DNA of 64,000 nt, from the NCBI RefSeq assembly GCF_002021565.1, contig NZ_MSZX01000001.1:744027-808026 (forward strand). Direction: 5' to 3'. The DNA is from Paenibacillus selenitireducens (GTDB lineage: Bacteria > Bacillota > Bacilli > Paenibacillales > Paenibacillaceae). A program made the translations under genes and the position numbers. The number at the start of each line of letters is the position of its first letter. The first letter of the stretch is position 1. Of the stretch, positions 7,342 to 15,528 are shown in pieces. The notes beneath the pieces were generated by a model that was not told where the DNA came from, did no database searches, and saw only the letters and a list, made by a program, of their open reading frames with translations.

Positions 7342-9546
7342 TTACTTTTTTCTTCCGCCAATTAAGACCGTTAAGCTTAACAAGGTAACAAGAATGGTAG
7401 CGCCCATATCGGATAGAATGGCGAACCATAACGTAAGCCAGCCAGGAATCGTTAGCAATAATGCTGCAATTTTGAGCCCAAGTGCAAAGATGATATTCGT
7501 TCGGATCGTACGATTTACTTGACGAGCGATCCGAATGGATTCAGGTAATTTGCCGAGATGATCCTGCATGAGCACAATATCAGCCGTTTCAATCGCACTA
7601 TCGGTACCTTTACCCATTGCAATCCCAAGATGTGCAGAGGCAAGAGCTGGCGCATCGTTAATCCCGTCACCGATCATGGCGATATGTCCTTGCTGAGCTA
7701 AGAATTTCACCTTATCGACTTTATCCTCTGGCATTAAACCAGCGTAGACTTCATCGACACCTACCGCTTGCGCCACTTTTGTAGCCGTCCGTTCATGGTC
7801 ACCCGTTAACATGATGGCTCGGCGAATGCCGATTTGATGCAGATCGGATATGACTTCACGACTCTCCGGCCGAATTTCATCTGCAATGCCGAACATGCCT
7901 AAAATTTGGGACTCGTCTGCGATAAGCACGAGTGTTAAACCTTCATGCTTGAGATTATCGATATCCTGCTGAACTTGAGCAGGAATTTGCATGTAGGACA
8001 TGCTTTTTTCGTTCCCCAGCTTATATTTTGTACCGTTCACATGCGCGATGATACCTTGACCGGCAATCGTCTGTATGGAATCGGGTTCTATAATCGTTAC
8101 TTGTTCGGGTTCAAGATAATTCATGATGGCCTTGGCTAACGGGTGGGATGAAGATTTCTCCATCGCCGCAGCCGCTTGATAGAATCGTACTTGATCATAG
8201 ACGACGGCTTTCTCAACATGGGGCTCGCCTTTCGTAAGCGTTCCGGTTTTGTCGAAAGCGAGCATACTGATTTTACCGAGCTGCTCCAAATGGACGCCGC
8301 CTTTGATTAAGATTCCGTTGCGGGCGTTGCGGGTGATACCAGCAACGATAGCAATCGGAGACGAGAGAATCAAGGCACATGGACATCCGACAATTAAGAC
8401 AGCTAGGCCTTGATAGAACCATTCAGACCAGCTTGCACCAGACAGTAGAGGCGGCACGAGCATCACAAGGATAGCAATCAAGATAATGGCCGGCGTATAA
8501 TACGTCGAGAATCGATTGATGAACAATTCCGTTGGCGTTTTCGTTTCTTGAGCTTCTTCGACGAGATGTAGAATGCGAGCAAGAGAGGAGTCCTCGTACG
8601 CTTTTTCAATACGTACTTTTAAGACACCTTCATTATTAATGCTGCCGCCAAAGACATGATCTCCTTGGGTCTTATCTACAGGTAACGATTCACCTGTAAT
8701 CGCTGCTTCATTCACCGAGCTATGCCCGTCAACGATCGTCCCGTCTGAAGGGATCTTCTCTCCTGACCGTACGAGTACAACATCGTTAGCCTGTAATTCA
8801 TGTATAGCAATGATGGATTCCACGCCATTCTGAATGCGTGTGGCTTGCTTCGGTGCGACTTGAAGCAATGATTCCATGGAACGCCGCGCTTTTTCCATCC
8901 CGAATCCTTCCAACCATTCATTCACACCGAACAGGATCGCTACAAGCGTTGCTTCTTTCCATTCACCGATCGCAACGGCACCAACCAGTGCAATCGTCAT
9001 GAGGGTATCAATATTGAACTTTAACTTCAGTAAGTTACGTGCGCCTTGCATGAATGTACTATAGCCGCTTAATACGATGGCAATGATGAACAGTGAAATG
9101 GTAAGTATATTGCCAAGGTTGTTCCCCCAGAGGACTCCGATTCCGAATAACACGGCGGATGTGATTAAGATCAATGGGAGACGGCTGCCTCCTTCATGCG
9201 CGTGATCATGACCGTGATCATGCGCATGGTCATGTGAATGATGATCTTGAGACTTGGCAGCCGCATGGTCATGTGAATGGGTAGAACTGTGCTCGTGATG
9301 TTGGTCTCGGTCATGATGATGTGCATGTTCGCTAGGCTGCGGTGTAGATATTCGTTCTAATCTGGCTCCATCTCGACGCAGTATCCGTTCTACTTGCTCA
9401 ATCGATACGTCAGGACTTATGGTTAACTTCGCGCTATTATAGCTTAAGGTTGCATGTTCTCCGTGTTCAAGCTTCCGAATCTCTTCTTCCATCTCACGCG
9501 TGCAATTCGCGCAACTCAGACCCCTTATTCGATATTGCTGTTCCAT
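7342..9546 (-). CDS. P1B-type Zn/Cd/Pb-exporting ATPase
   Basis: A membrane pump that exports divalent soft metals at the cost of ATP. The 734-residue protein begins with a heavy-metal-associated domain (GLSCANC metal site). A His/Asp-rich linker with many HDH repeats follows (about residues 74-117), and then the transmembrane core. Seen motifs are the ion-path CPCAL in TM6, the phosphorylated DKTGTLT, the SSSHPLAKA HP motif, and GDGINDAPALA. In the last two helices a Lys (GLKIAALL) and an Asp (SDMGATILV) match the ZntA/CadA (P1B-2) pattern rather than the copper type. ATG 9546 follows AGAGGT. It lies 24 bp behind its ArsR-type regulator. Confidence 0.92.
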   Translation of the reverse strand: MEQQYRIRGLSCANCTREMEEEIRKLEHGEHATLSYNSAKLTISPDVSIEQVERILRRDGARLERISTPQPSEHAHHHDRDQHHEHSSTHSHDHAAAKSQDHHSHDHAHDHGHDHAHEGGSRLPLILITSAVLFGIGVLWGNNLGNILTISLFIIAIVLSGYSTFMQGARNLLKLKFNIDTLMTIALVGAVAIGEWKEATLVAILFGVNEWLEGFGMEKARRSMESLLQVAPKQATRIQNGVESIIAIHELQANDVVLVRSGEKIPSDGTIVDGHSSVNEAAITGESLPVDKTQGDHVFGGSINNEGVLKVRIEKAYEDSSLARILHLVEEAQETKTPTELFINRFSTYYTPAIILIAILVMLVPPLLSGASWSEWFYQGLAVLIVGCPCALILSSPIAIVAGITRNARNGILIKGGVHLEQLGKISMLAFDKTGTLTKGEPHVEKAVVYDQVRFYQAAAAMEKSSSHPLAKAIMNYLEPEQVTIIEPDSIQTIAGQGIIAHVNGTKYKLGNEKSMSYMQIPAQVQQDIDNLKHEGLTLVLIADESQILGMFGIADEIRPESREVISDLHQIGIRRAIMLTGDHERTATKVAQAVGVDEVYAGLMPEDKVDKVKFLAQQGHIAMIGDGINDAPALASAHLGIAMGKGTDSAIETADIVLMQDHLGKLPESIRIARQVNRTIRTNIIFALGLKIAALLLTIPGWLTLWFAILSDMGATILVTLLSLTVLIGGRKK

Positions 9547-9570
9547 AACCCACACCTCTTTTCCATAAAG

Positions 9571-9918
9571 TTAATCGTGACAAGCATGATGGATGGCTTG
9601 TGCCAGTAAGTCCACCACGTGCTGATCATCCTGTGAATAGTAGAGAGTTGTTCCTGCACGCCGAAACTTTACAAGCCGTAAATTTTTAAGAAACCGTAAT
9701 TGATGAGACACCGTGGATTGCATGAGAGAGAGTTCTTCTGCAATCTCATTAACAGCGCATTCGCGTTGAGACAATAAATGTAAAATCCGAATGCGTGTTG
9801 TATCGGAAAGTGCCTTGAAGGTTTGAGAGACCATGAATAACGTTTCATCGTCCAAATCCACGCATCGAGTTGACTTCTCATTCGGATTTTCATCGATCGG
9901 ATTTTTGGGTTCATTCAT
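9571..9918 (-). CDS. ArsR/SmtB-family metal-sensing repressor
   Basis: A 115-residue winged-helix repressor that releases DNA when metal binds. It has the family helices [17 protein letters not shown], the recognition helix [17 protein letters not shown] and a beta wing [10 protein letters not shown]. The C-terminal helix carries DDQHVV and HHACHD. These resemble the alpha-5 zinc site (Asp, His ... His, Asp) of SmtB/CzrA. A Cys in ECAVNEIAE sits where CadC-type alpha-3 sites have CxC, but only one Cys is present. The ATG at 9918 follows AAGGCGG; GTG 9927 is an alternative. It is the first gene of the ATPase operon. Confidence 0.92.
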   Translation of the reverse strand: MNEPKNPIDENPNEKSTRCVDLDDETLFMVSQTFKALSDTTRIRILHLLSQRECAVNEIAEELSLMQSTVSHQLRFLKNLRLVKFRRAGTTLYYSQDDQHVVDLLAQAIHHACHD

Positions 9919-9941
9919 GAGGTACACCGCCTTTAATGAAT

Positions 9942-9990
9942 ATATGAGTATCTATGCATATACTATAATACATTTTTAGGAACCATGCAA
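9942..9990 (-). promoter_or_regulatory. promoter and ArsR-type operator of the metal-efflux operon
   Basis: On the minus strand a -35 TTGCAT (9990-9985) and a -10 TATAGT (9967-9962) are 17 bp apart. Just downstream, at the expected transcription start, lies an imperfect 20-bp palindrome with half-sites ATATGnnTA and TAnnCATAT (9942-9961). It resembles 12-2-12 SmtB/ArsR operators. Confidence 0.7.
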
Positions 9991-10000
9991 CAGAACAGTT

Positions 10001-10030
10001 GACTAGATTTCAACATCTTTTCCCATACTA
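10001..10030 (+). promoter_or_regulatory. sigma-G-like promoter of spoVAA
   Basis: GACTA (10001-10005) is a 4/5 match to the -35 GHATR. After exactly 18 bp, CATACTA (10024-10030) is a full match to the forespore sigma-G -10 CATnHTA. The known Bacillus spoVA operon is transcribed by sigma-G, which fits. Confidence 0.65.
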
Positions 10031-10076
10031 AGCGTACAAATGGAACGGAATCCGAAAAAAGGAGGGAGACTTTTGG

Positions 10077-10715
10077 ATGGAAATTCGACAAACCCCCACG
10101 TTATATTTACGTCTTCGAAGACGTGTGCAACTACATAAAGGTAAACCCATTACATTGGGACATATCGCCGAACTCCTCATCGATCCGGTGTGGAAAGAAC
10201 GACTTTCTAAGCTTGTGCTGTATGAGCCCAAGGCGAAGGACGGCAACATCATATTGATTGATATGTTGCGCGTTGTAGGTGCTATCCAGCGATTGGAGCC
10301 GAATATGAACATCCAACATTTTGGAGAGCCGCATGTGCTTGTCCATATTGTCTCCAATCCGAAGAAACCAAGTATCGTGTTATTTATTCTGGTATGGCTG
10401 CTGTTATTTTTCGGTTCTGGTCTTGCGATCATGAATTTCCATGCGGATGTAAGTATGTTGGAAGTTCAGCAGCGGATTGTGGAATTAATATCTGGCGAGC
10501 CTGATGAACATCCCTATTTGTTCCAGATTGCTTATTCAATTGGCATAGGGTTTGGTATGGTGGTGTTTTTTAATCATATTTTCAAGAAGAAATTTAATGA
10601 GGAACCTACACCGCTGGAACTCGAAATATTCCTCTATCAGGAGAACTTGAACCATTTTGTCGTATCGGAAGAATATGACCGGTTATTGCAGAAGAAAGGT
10701 GAGGCACGTGATTAA
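10077..10715 (+). CDS. spoVAA: stage V sporulation protein AA
   Basis: A forespore inner-membrane protein of the spoVA group, which is linked to dipicolinic acid movement into and out of spores. The 212-residue protein has a soluble N-terminal domain (TLYLRLRRR, a ubiquitin-like start seen in SpoVAA) of about 95 residues and two hydrophobic segments (about 100-118 and 155-172). ATG 10077 follows GGAGGG. It overlaps spoVAB by 8 bp. Confidence 0.88.
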   Translation: MEIRQTPTLYLRLRRRVQLHKGKPITLGHIAELLIDPVWKERLSKLVLYEPKAKDGNIILIDMLRVVGAIQRLEPNMNIQHFGEPHVLVHIVSNPKKPSIVLFILVWLLLFFGSGLAIMNFHADVSMLEVQQRIVELISGEPDEHPYLFQIAYSIGIGFGMVVFFNHIFKKKFNEEPTPLELEIFLYQENLNHFVVSEEYDRLLQKKGEARD

Positions 10716-11139
10716 TGCTTTCGTCGTATGTTGTAGCCTGTTCATCGGGCTTGCGGGAGGGATAGCTGTCGGCGGTGGGTTGGTTGCCTTGTTCATTGTA
10801 TTAGACATTATTCCAAGATTGGCACAATTAACGGGTTCCTATGATAAAGTCCATTGGATCGAAGGTGCCATGGTGTGTGGCGCGTTATATTGGACCATTG
10901 CGGATTTCTGGAACTGGAAGTTGTGGAGCATGTGGTTTACGCCTGTTTTGTCCACGGGAATCGGTCTGTTCCATGGGATATTTACGGGTCTTCTAGCCGC
11001 AGCTTTGACAGAGGTGTTGAATGTTCTACCCATTTTGGCCAAAAGGTTGCGGATTGTACAATATATGTTCGGTTTGTTAATGGCGATGATTCTCGGAAAA
11101 GTAACGGGGTCGCTATTTGATTGGCTTATTTATCATTAG
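10708..11139 (+). CDS. spoVAB: stage V sporulation protein AB
   Basis: A 143-residue integral membrane protein, close to the Bacillus length, with about four hydrophobic segments and Gly-rich GLAGGIAVGGGLVALF in the first. GTG 10708 is preferred because AAAGGTG lies 6 nt upstream and the family starts with the hydrophobic segment. It is translationally coupled to spoVAA. Its precise function is unknown in the family. Confidence 0.88.
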   Translation: MINAFVVCCSLFIGLAGGIAVGGGLVALFIVLDIIPRLAQLTGSYDKVHWIEGAMVCGALYWTIADFWNWKLWSMWFTPVLSTGIGLFHGIFTGLLAAALTEVLNVLPILAKRLRIVQYMFGLLMAMILGKVTGSLFDWLIYH

Positions 11140-11172
11140 AACACTACATAATCAGACAAAAGGAGTGAGATC

Positions 11173-12912
11173 ATGCAGACGAATAATAATACACCGGGTG
11201 AACGAGAAACCCCTAATGAAGCATTAAATCTTCTTGATAAAGATGCCGTCGAACAATACAAGCAAAATATGCAGAATCAAGGGAACCCAGATCAACATCG
11301 GGAAGACACTCAAGGTCAAGGCGGGCAATCGCAGGGCGGCCAACAATTTGAGCATGAAATACAGAGTCCTTCTGCAGAGATTGATCTTAAGAAGATACAG
11401 GAAGAAGTCTCCAACACCGTGGAGGAGGCCGTCATTTATTGGCAGAAAAATGATAACATTCATAAGAAACTAGAAGAAATCAAGAAAACATTAGTTGAAG
11501 TCGCTGGCTTAGAGCGGAGCTTCGATGTCATATTTCGAGAAATGACGTTTGGCAGCCGGCGGACGGGTCTTTTCTATTTGAACGGCTTTGCCAAGGATGA
11601 GGTCATGACGCTGATTCTCGAGCGCTTAACCTTTTTGGTGCCAGATCAGCTGAATACAAATGCCGTAAAGGCATTTTTTGAATGCTATATTCCGCACATT
11701 CAAGTCGAGAAAGTGAATAAGATGAGTCAGGTGATTAATAAAGTCCTTGCCGGAAGCAGCGCATTCTTTATGGAGCATGAATCAACAGCTATCGTGATGG
11801 ATGTGAAGAATTTCCCAGGTAGGGGACCAGAAGAGCCCTCATTGGAACGGGTCGTACGGGGAGCTCGCGATGGATTTACCGAGACCTTGTTAACCAATGT
11901 AACACTTGTGCGTCGACGGCTGCGGGATCCCGGGTTGAAATATGAATTAATCCAGGTAGGGCGGAGAACTCGCACAGATGTGGCGATTGCATATATCGAT
12001 GATATCACGAATTCACGTGATGTGGAGGCAGTGCGCAAGAAGATCAAAGCACTCGATATCGATGGTCTGCCGCTCGCGGACAAACAATTAGAGGAAGCAA
12101 TTATCAATAAAGGCTGGAATCCATATCCGCTAGTTCGTTACTCCGAGCGACCAGATAGTGTAGCAGCTCATTTGCTGGACGGAAATATCGTCATTTTTGT
12201 AGATACTTCACCATCGGTGATGATCTTGCCGACGACATTTTTTGATTTGTGTCAGCATGCGGAGGAAAATCGTGAGACGGCTTTCGTGGGCACCTATTTG
12301 CGACTTGTAAGGTTTATCGGGATCTTCGCTTCGTTGTTCGTACTTCCGATGTGGCTCTTGCTTGCTACGCATCCAGAGTTCAAGCCCCAAGCTTTATATT
12401 TCATCGGCGCTCAGAAAGCAAGTAAATTGCCGCTATTAGTTCAATTTATCATCGCAGAACTTGGGGTCGATTTGATGAGAATGGCTGCAATCCATACGCC
12501 GACGCCACTTGCAACTGCGATTGGCTTAATGGCTGCCATCTTGCTTGGTGATGTTGCTGTAAAGGCTGGATTGTTCGTAAATGAGGTGATCCTTTATATG
12601 GCTGTGGCTGCAATCGGATTGTTCGCTACGCCTAGTTACGAGTTGTCTCTGGCAAATCGGATTGTACGGCTGTTCTTACTCATCCTTGTTGCGATTTTCG
12701 GAGGACCTGGCTTGATCGTGGGGTCGACTTTGATCATTGTTATGTTGGTGCTTCATCGTTCGTACAATTCACCCTACCTCTGGCCGTTCATACCATTTAA
12801 TGCAAAGGCGATGTTGAATATTATTATCCGCCGACCGGTGCTTAAAATGAAAGAACGCCCTAGTTTCAACCAAACTGTCGATAGTTCCAAGATGAGAAAG
12901 GATGAATCCTAA
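11173..12912 (+). CDS. spoVAF: GerA-type spore protein, SpoVAF family
   Basis: A 579-residue spore inner-membrane protein of the GerA alpha-subunit family. In Bacillus the homologue SpoVAF modulates germination together with FigP. Residues 1-70 are polar and Gln/Gly-rich and look disordered. The GerA N-terminal domain follows, then the membrane domain with about five segments (AFVGTYLRLVRFIGIF, HTPTPLATAIGLMAAILLGDVAVKAG). The position after spoVAA-AB and before lysA matches the last gene of the Bacillus spoVA operon. The genes AC, AD and AE that should lie between are missing: only 33 bp separate it from spoVAB. Confidence 0.88.
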   Translation: MQTNNNTPGERETPNEALNLLDKDAVEQYKQNMQNQGNPDQHREDTQGQGGQSQGGQQFEHEIQSPSAEIDLKKIQEEVSNTVEEAVIYWQKNDNIHKKLEEIKKTLVEVAGLERSFDVIFREMTFGSRRTGLFYLNGFAKDEVMTLILERLTFLVPDQLNTNAVKAFFECYIPHIQVEKVNKMSQVINKVLAGSSAFFMEHESTAIVMDVKNFPGRGPEEPSLERVVRGARDGFTETLLTNVTLVRRRLRDPGLKYELIQVGRRTRTDVAIAYIDDITNSRDVEAVRKKIKALDIDGLPLADKQLEEAIINKGWNPYPLVRYSERPDSVAAHLLDGNIVIFVDTSPSVMILPTTFFDLCQHAEENRETAFVGTYLRLVRFIGIFASLFVLPMWLLLATHPEFKPQALYFIGAQKASKLPLLVQFIIAELGVDLMRMAAIHTPTPLATAIGLMAAILLGDVAVKAGLFVNEVILYMAVAAIGLFATPSYELSLANRIVRLFLLILVAIFGGPGLIVGSTLIIVMLVLHRSYNSPYLWPFIPFNAKAMLNIIIRRPVLKMKERPSFNQTVDSSKMRKDES

Positions 12913-12967
12913 TCTTCAAAAATACAAATGATCTGCAATTTAGTCCATTCTTCTTCTACAGATTATT

Positions 12968-12976
12968 TGCTATACT
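12968..12976 (+). promoter_or_regulatory. extended -10 promoter of lysA
   Basis: TGCTATACT is an extended -10 (TG-n-TATACT) 65 bp before the lysA start. No good -35 hexamer is visible. Confidence 0.45.
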
Positions 12977-13040
12977 GATTAAAATTTAGTTCATGAATTT
13001 TCCAATCAGACATAGAGACGAATAGAAGAGGAGAAATGAT

Positions 13041-14372
13041 ATGTATTTGCATGGCACGAGTAAAATTAATTCCAAAGGACATTTAGAAATTGGCGGAAAC
13101 GATGTGACCGATTTAAAAGCCAAATTCGGTACCCCGCTATACATTGTAGATGAAGATCTCGTTCGTTTGCGTTGCCGTGAGTATGTTGCAGCATTCCGCG
13201 AATCTGGATTGACTTTCCAAGTTGCATACGCATCCAAAGCGTTCTGTACGATGGCGATGTGCCGCTTGGCTGATGAAGAAGGTTTGTCCTTAGACGTCGT
13301 CTCTGACGGTGAATTATATACGGCTTTACAAGCAGGTTTCCCGGCTCACCGGATTCATTTCCACGGAAATAATAAAACTGTAGAAGAAATCGAAATGGCC
13401 ATTGATGCGAAAATTGGATGTTTTGTCGTCGATAACTTTATCGAGCTTCACCTGTTGAATGCGATCGCTGCTGAAAAGGGACAGCGTGTCAATGTATTAC
13501 TGCGTGTAACTCCAGGTGTTGAAGCACATACGCATGAATACATTTCAACAGGTCAAACCGATTCGAAATTTGGCTTTGATATTGGAAACGGTTCGGCATT
13601 TGAAGCGGTTCGTGTTGCTTCAGATTTGGCGAGTTTAGAGTTGTTAGGCGTTCATTCTCACATTGGTTCCCAAATTTTTGAAGTGGAAGGGTTCCAAATG
13701 GCGGTAGAGCGTGTGGCTCAATTCGCAATCCGCGTACGAAATGAATTGAATGTAGCGTTTAAAGTGGTGAATCTCGGCGGCGGTTTTGGTATTCGTTATG
13801 TAGAGGGCGATACACCGCTTCTCGTGTCCCAATACGTTAAAGCGATTACGGATGCTGTAAAAACTCACTTTGCCGGACTTGGCGATATCCTTCCTGAAAT
13901 TTGGGTCGAACCGGGCCGCAGTATTGTTGGCGATGCAGGTACAACGTTGTATACGGTTGGCACAAGCAAAGATATCCCAGGTGTGCGGAAATATGTTGCC
14001 GTGGATGGCGGTATGACGGATAACCCGCGTCCAGCGTTGTACGACTCGAAATACGAAGCGATGCTTGCGAATCGTGCGAACGAAGAGAACATCGAGACGG
14101 TATCTATTGCAGGTAAATGTTGCGAGAGCGGCGATATGCTGATTTGGGATCTTGAATTGCCCAAAGTCATCAGTGGTGACCTGTTAGCTGTTGCTTGCAC
14201 AGGTGCGTATAACTATGCGATGGCAAGCAACTATAATCGGATTCGCCGTCCATCTGTTGTCTTCGTGAAAGACGGCCAAGCGGATGTGGTCGTTCAACGC
14301 GAATCCTTCGATAATATTGTAGGGAATGACGTGATTCCTGAGCGGATGAAAAAAGTAGCAGTTACCCAATAA
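13041..14372 (+). CDS. lysA: diaminopimelate decarboxylase
   Basis: A PLP enzyme that decarboxylates meso-diaminopimelate to L-lysine, the last step of lysine synthesis. The 443-residue protein is a fold-type III decarboxylase. It shows AYASKAF with the Schiff-base lysine (near residue 69), HFHGNNK, the LGVHSHIGSQIF motif, GGGFGIRY, EPGRSIVGDAG for phosphate binding and CCESGD in the C-terminal barrel. ATG 13041 follows AGGAGA. Location after spoVAF is the same as in Bacillus. Confidence 0.96.
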   Translation: MYLHGTSKINSKGHLEIGGNDVTDLKAKFGTPLYIVDEDLVRLRCREYVAAFRESGLTFQVAYASKAFCTMAMCRLADEEGLSLDVVSDGELYTALQAGFPAHRIHFHGNNKTVEEIEMAIDAKIGCFVVDNFIELHLLNAIAAEKGQRVNVLLRVTPGVEAHTHEYISTGQTDSKFGFDIGNGSAFEAVRVASDLASLELLGVHSHIGSQIFEVEGFQMAVERVAQFAIRVRNELNVAFKVVNLGGGFGIRYVEGDTPLLVSQYVKAITDAVKTHFAGLGDILPEIWVEPGRSIVGDAGTTLYTVGTSKDIPGVRKYVAVDGGMTDNPRPALYDSKYEAMLANRANEENIETVSIAGKCCESGDMLIWDLELPKVISGDLLAVACTGAYNYAMASNYNRIRRPSVVFVKDGQADVVVQRESFDNIVGNDVIPERMKKVAVTQ

Positions 14373-14387
14373 ACGGTTATATTTACT

Positions 14388-14430
14388 AAAAGGCGGCTGC
14401 TTCTGATGAGATCAGAGGCAGCCGCCTTTT
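14388..14430 (+). terminator. terminator of lysA
   Basis: AAAAGGCGGCTGC and GCAGCCGCCTTTT form a long GC-rich stem with a TCTGATGAGATCAGA inner stem-loop. Confidence 0.9.
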
Positions 14431-14545
14431 CAGGTGACCCAAGACGCCTTTTGCAATGAAATCCAATTGCACTTTGCTTCTCCAGCTTATTCATAGTAAA
14501 CTAAGGTGTAGATTTTTACATAACAATTAAGGAGTGTTCTATACA

Positions 14546-14977
14546 ATGGCTAAACAAGCAACCATCAAAATGGCGAATGGCAGTGAAGTTGTAATTGAAT
14601 TATTCGAGAAGGATGCACCGAATACAGTAGCAAACTTTGAGAAATTAGCAAACGAAGGTTTCTATAACGGACTTACATTTCACCGTGTAATTCCTGGCTT
14701 CGTAGCACAAGGCGGTTGCCCAAAAGGCAGCGGTACAGGCGGTCCTGGCTACACAATCAATTGTGAAATCAATCCGAACAAACATGAGCGCGGTGCGCTT
14801 GCTATGGCACATGCAGGCCGTAACACAGGCGGAAGCCAGTTCTATATTGTATACCAACCACAACCGCATTTGGATGGTCAACATACGGTTTTCGGTAAAG
14901 TTACTAGCGGCATGGAGCATGTAGATACTTTCAAAGGTCAAGACCGTATGGAAAGTGTTGTTGTAACAGAAGTATAA
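14546..14977 (+). CDS. ppiB: peptidyl-prolyl cis-trans isomerase B (cyclophilin)
   Basis: A cytoplasmic cyclophilin that speeds proline isomerisation. The 143-residue protein, the same length as Bacillus PpiB, contains [13 protein letters not shown] with the catalytic Arg, GGSQFYIV and the [11 protein letters not shown] motif. ATG 14546 follows AAGGAGTG; an upstream GTG at 14534 lies inside that site. It is a single-gene unit between two terminators. Confidence 0.95.
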   Translation: MAKQATIKMANGSEVVIELFEKDAPNTVANFEKLANEGFYNGLTFHRVIPGFVAQGGCPKGSGTGGPGYTINCEINPNKHERGALAMAHAGRNTGGSQFYIVYQPQPHLDGQHTVFGKVTSGMEHVDTFKGQDRMESVVVTEV

Positions 14978-14993
14978 TTCGTTATCCAGATGA

Positions 14994-15025
14994 ACCCCAT
15001 CAACCCTTGTGTTGACGGGGTTTTT
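14994..15025 (+). terminator. terminator of ppiB
   Basis: CCCCATCAAC pairs with GTTGACGGGG (one mismatch), followed by six T. Confidence 0.88.
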
Positions 15026-15161
15026 TGCATCATCATCCCGTCATACTATAAATCCATAGCGGGATGCTATGATTTAAGTTCTTGATTTTCGAATTCGCAA
15101 GTGATAAGCTTTTGAATAATGTTGTTGAGTATAACAGCATGAACCTAATTGAAAATGTGTT

Positions 15162-15317
15162 GTTCCTTCGGGGTCGGGTGAAATTCCCAACCGACGGTGA
15201 TACGAATGTGATCATTCGTTAAGTCCGTGACCCGGATCACGCTCAATTGTGACGTGAGAAGGTGGACTCGGTGTAAATCCGAGACCGACAGTAAAGTCTG
15301 GATGGGAGAAGGGAACG
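15162..15317 (+). promoter_or_regulatory. FMN riboswitch (RFN element)
   Basis: The conserved RFN core is present in order. It has the closing helix GTTCCTTC pairing with GAAGGGAAC, GGGTGAAATTCCC, CCGACGGTGAT, AGTCCGTGACCC, GGTGGACTCGGTGTAAATCC and GAGACCGACAGT, then AAAGTCTGGATGGGAGAAG. FMN binding is known to favour the downstream terminator and shut off riboflavin synthesis. It stands before ribD, as expected. Confidence 0.96.
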
Positions 15318-15457
15318 CAATATATATCAGCATTTCAGCTTGTTCTTGAAGTACGTGCTTTTTTTCACTTTGGAAAAAAGTCTCGAATTCTTTCAATCTA
15401 TTGAAAGAACTTCTTGAGTGAAGTTGTATTTGATGGCATTTGCGTTTGTCTTTAATT

Positions 15458-15488
15458 CCCCCTTGGAGCATGCTCTAAGGGGTTTTTT
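15458..15488 (+). terminator. riboswitch-controlled terminator before ribD
   Basis: CCCCTTGGAGC and GCTCTAAGGGG form a stem followed by six T, 40 bp before ribD. The ~140 nt between aptamer and terminator (15318-15457) hold a separate hairpin, TTCTTTCAAT with ATTGAAAGAA, and must contain the antiterminator. Confidence 0.88.
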
Positions 15489-15528
15489 GTCATCCTAAGA
15501 TGATGGGTATACGAAAGGCGGCGAAGAA

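Noticed and set aside
10854-11120. 88-residue frame inside spoVAB
   Set aside because: It is in another frame of a well-supported membrane protein gene and has no start signal.
15082-15135. Promoter of the rib leader (TTGATT, TATAAC and similar hexamers)
   Set aside because: No pair has both acceptable hexamers and spacing, so I do not place the start site.
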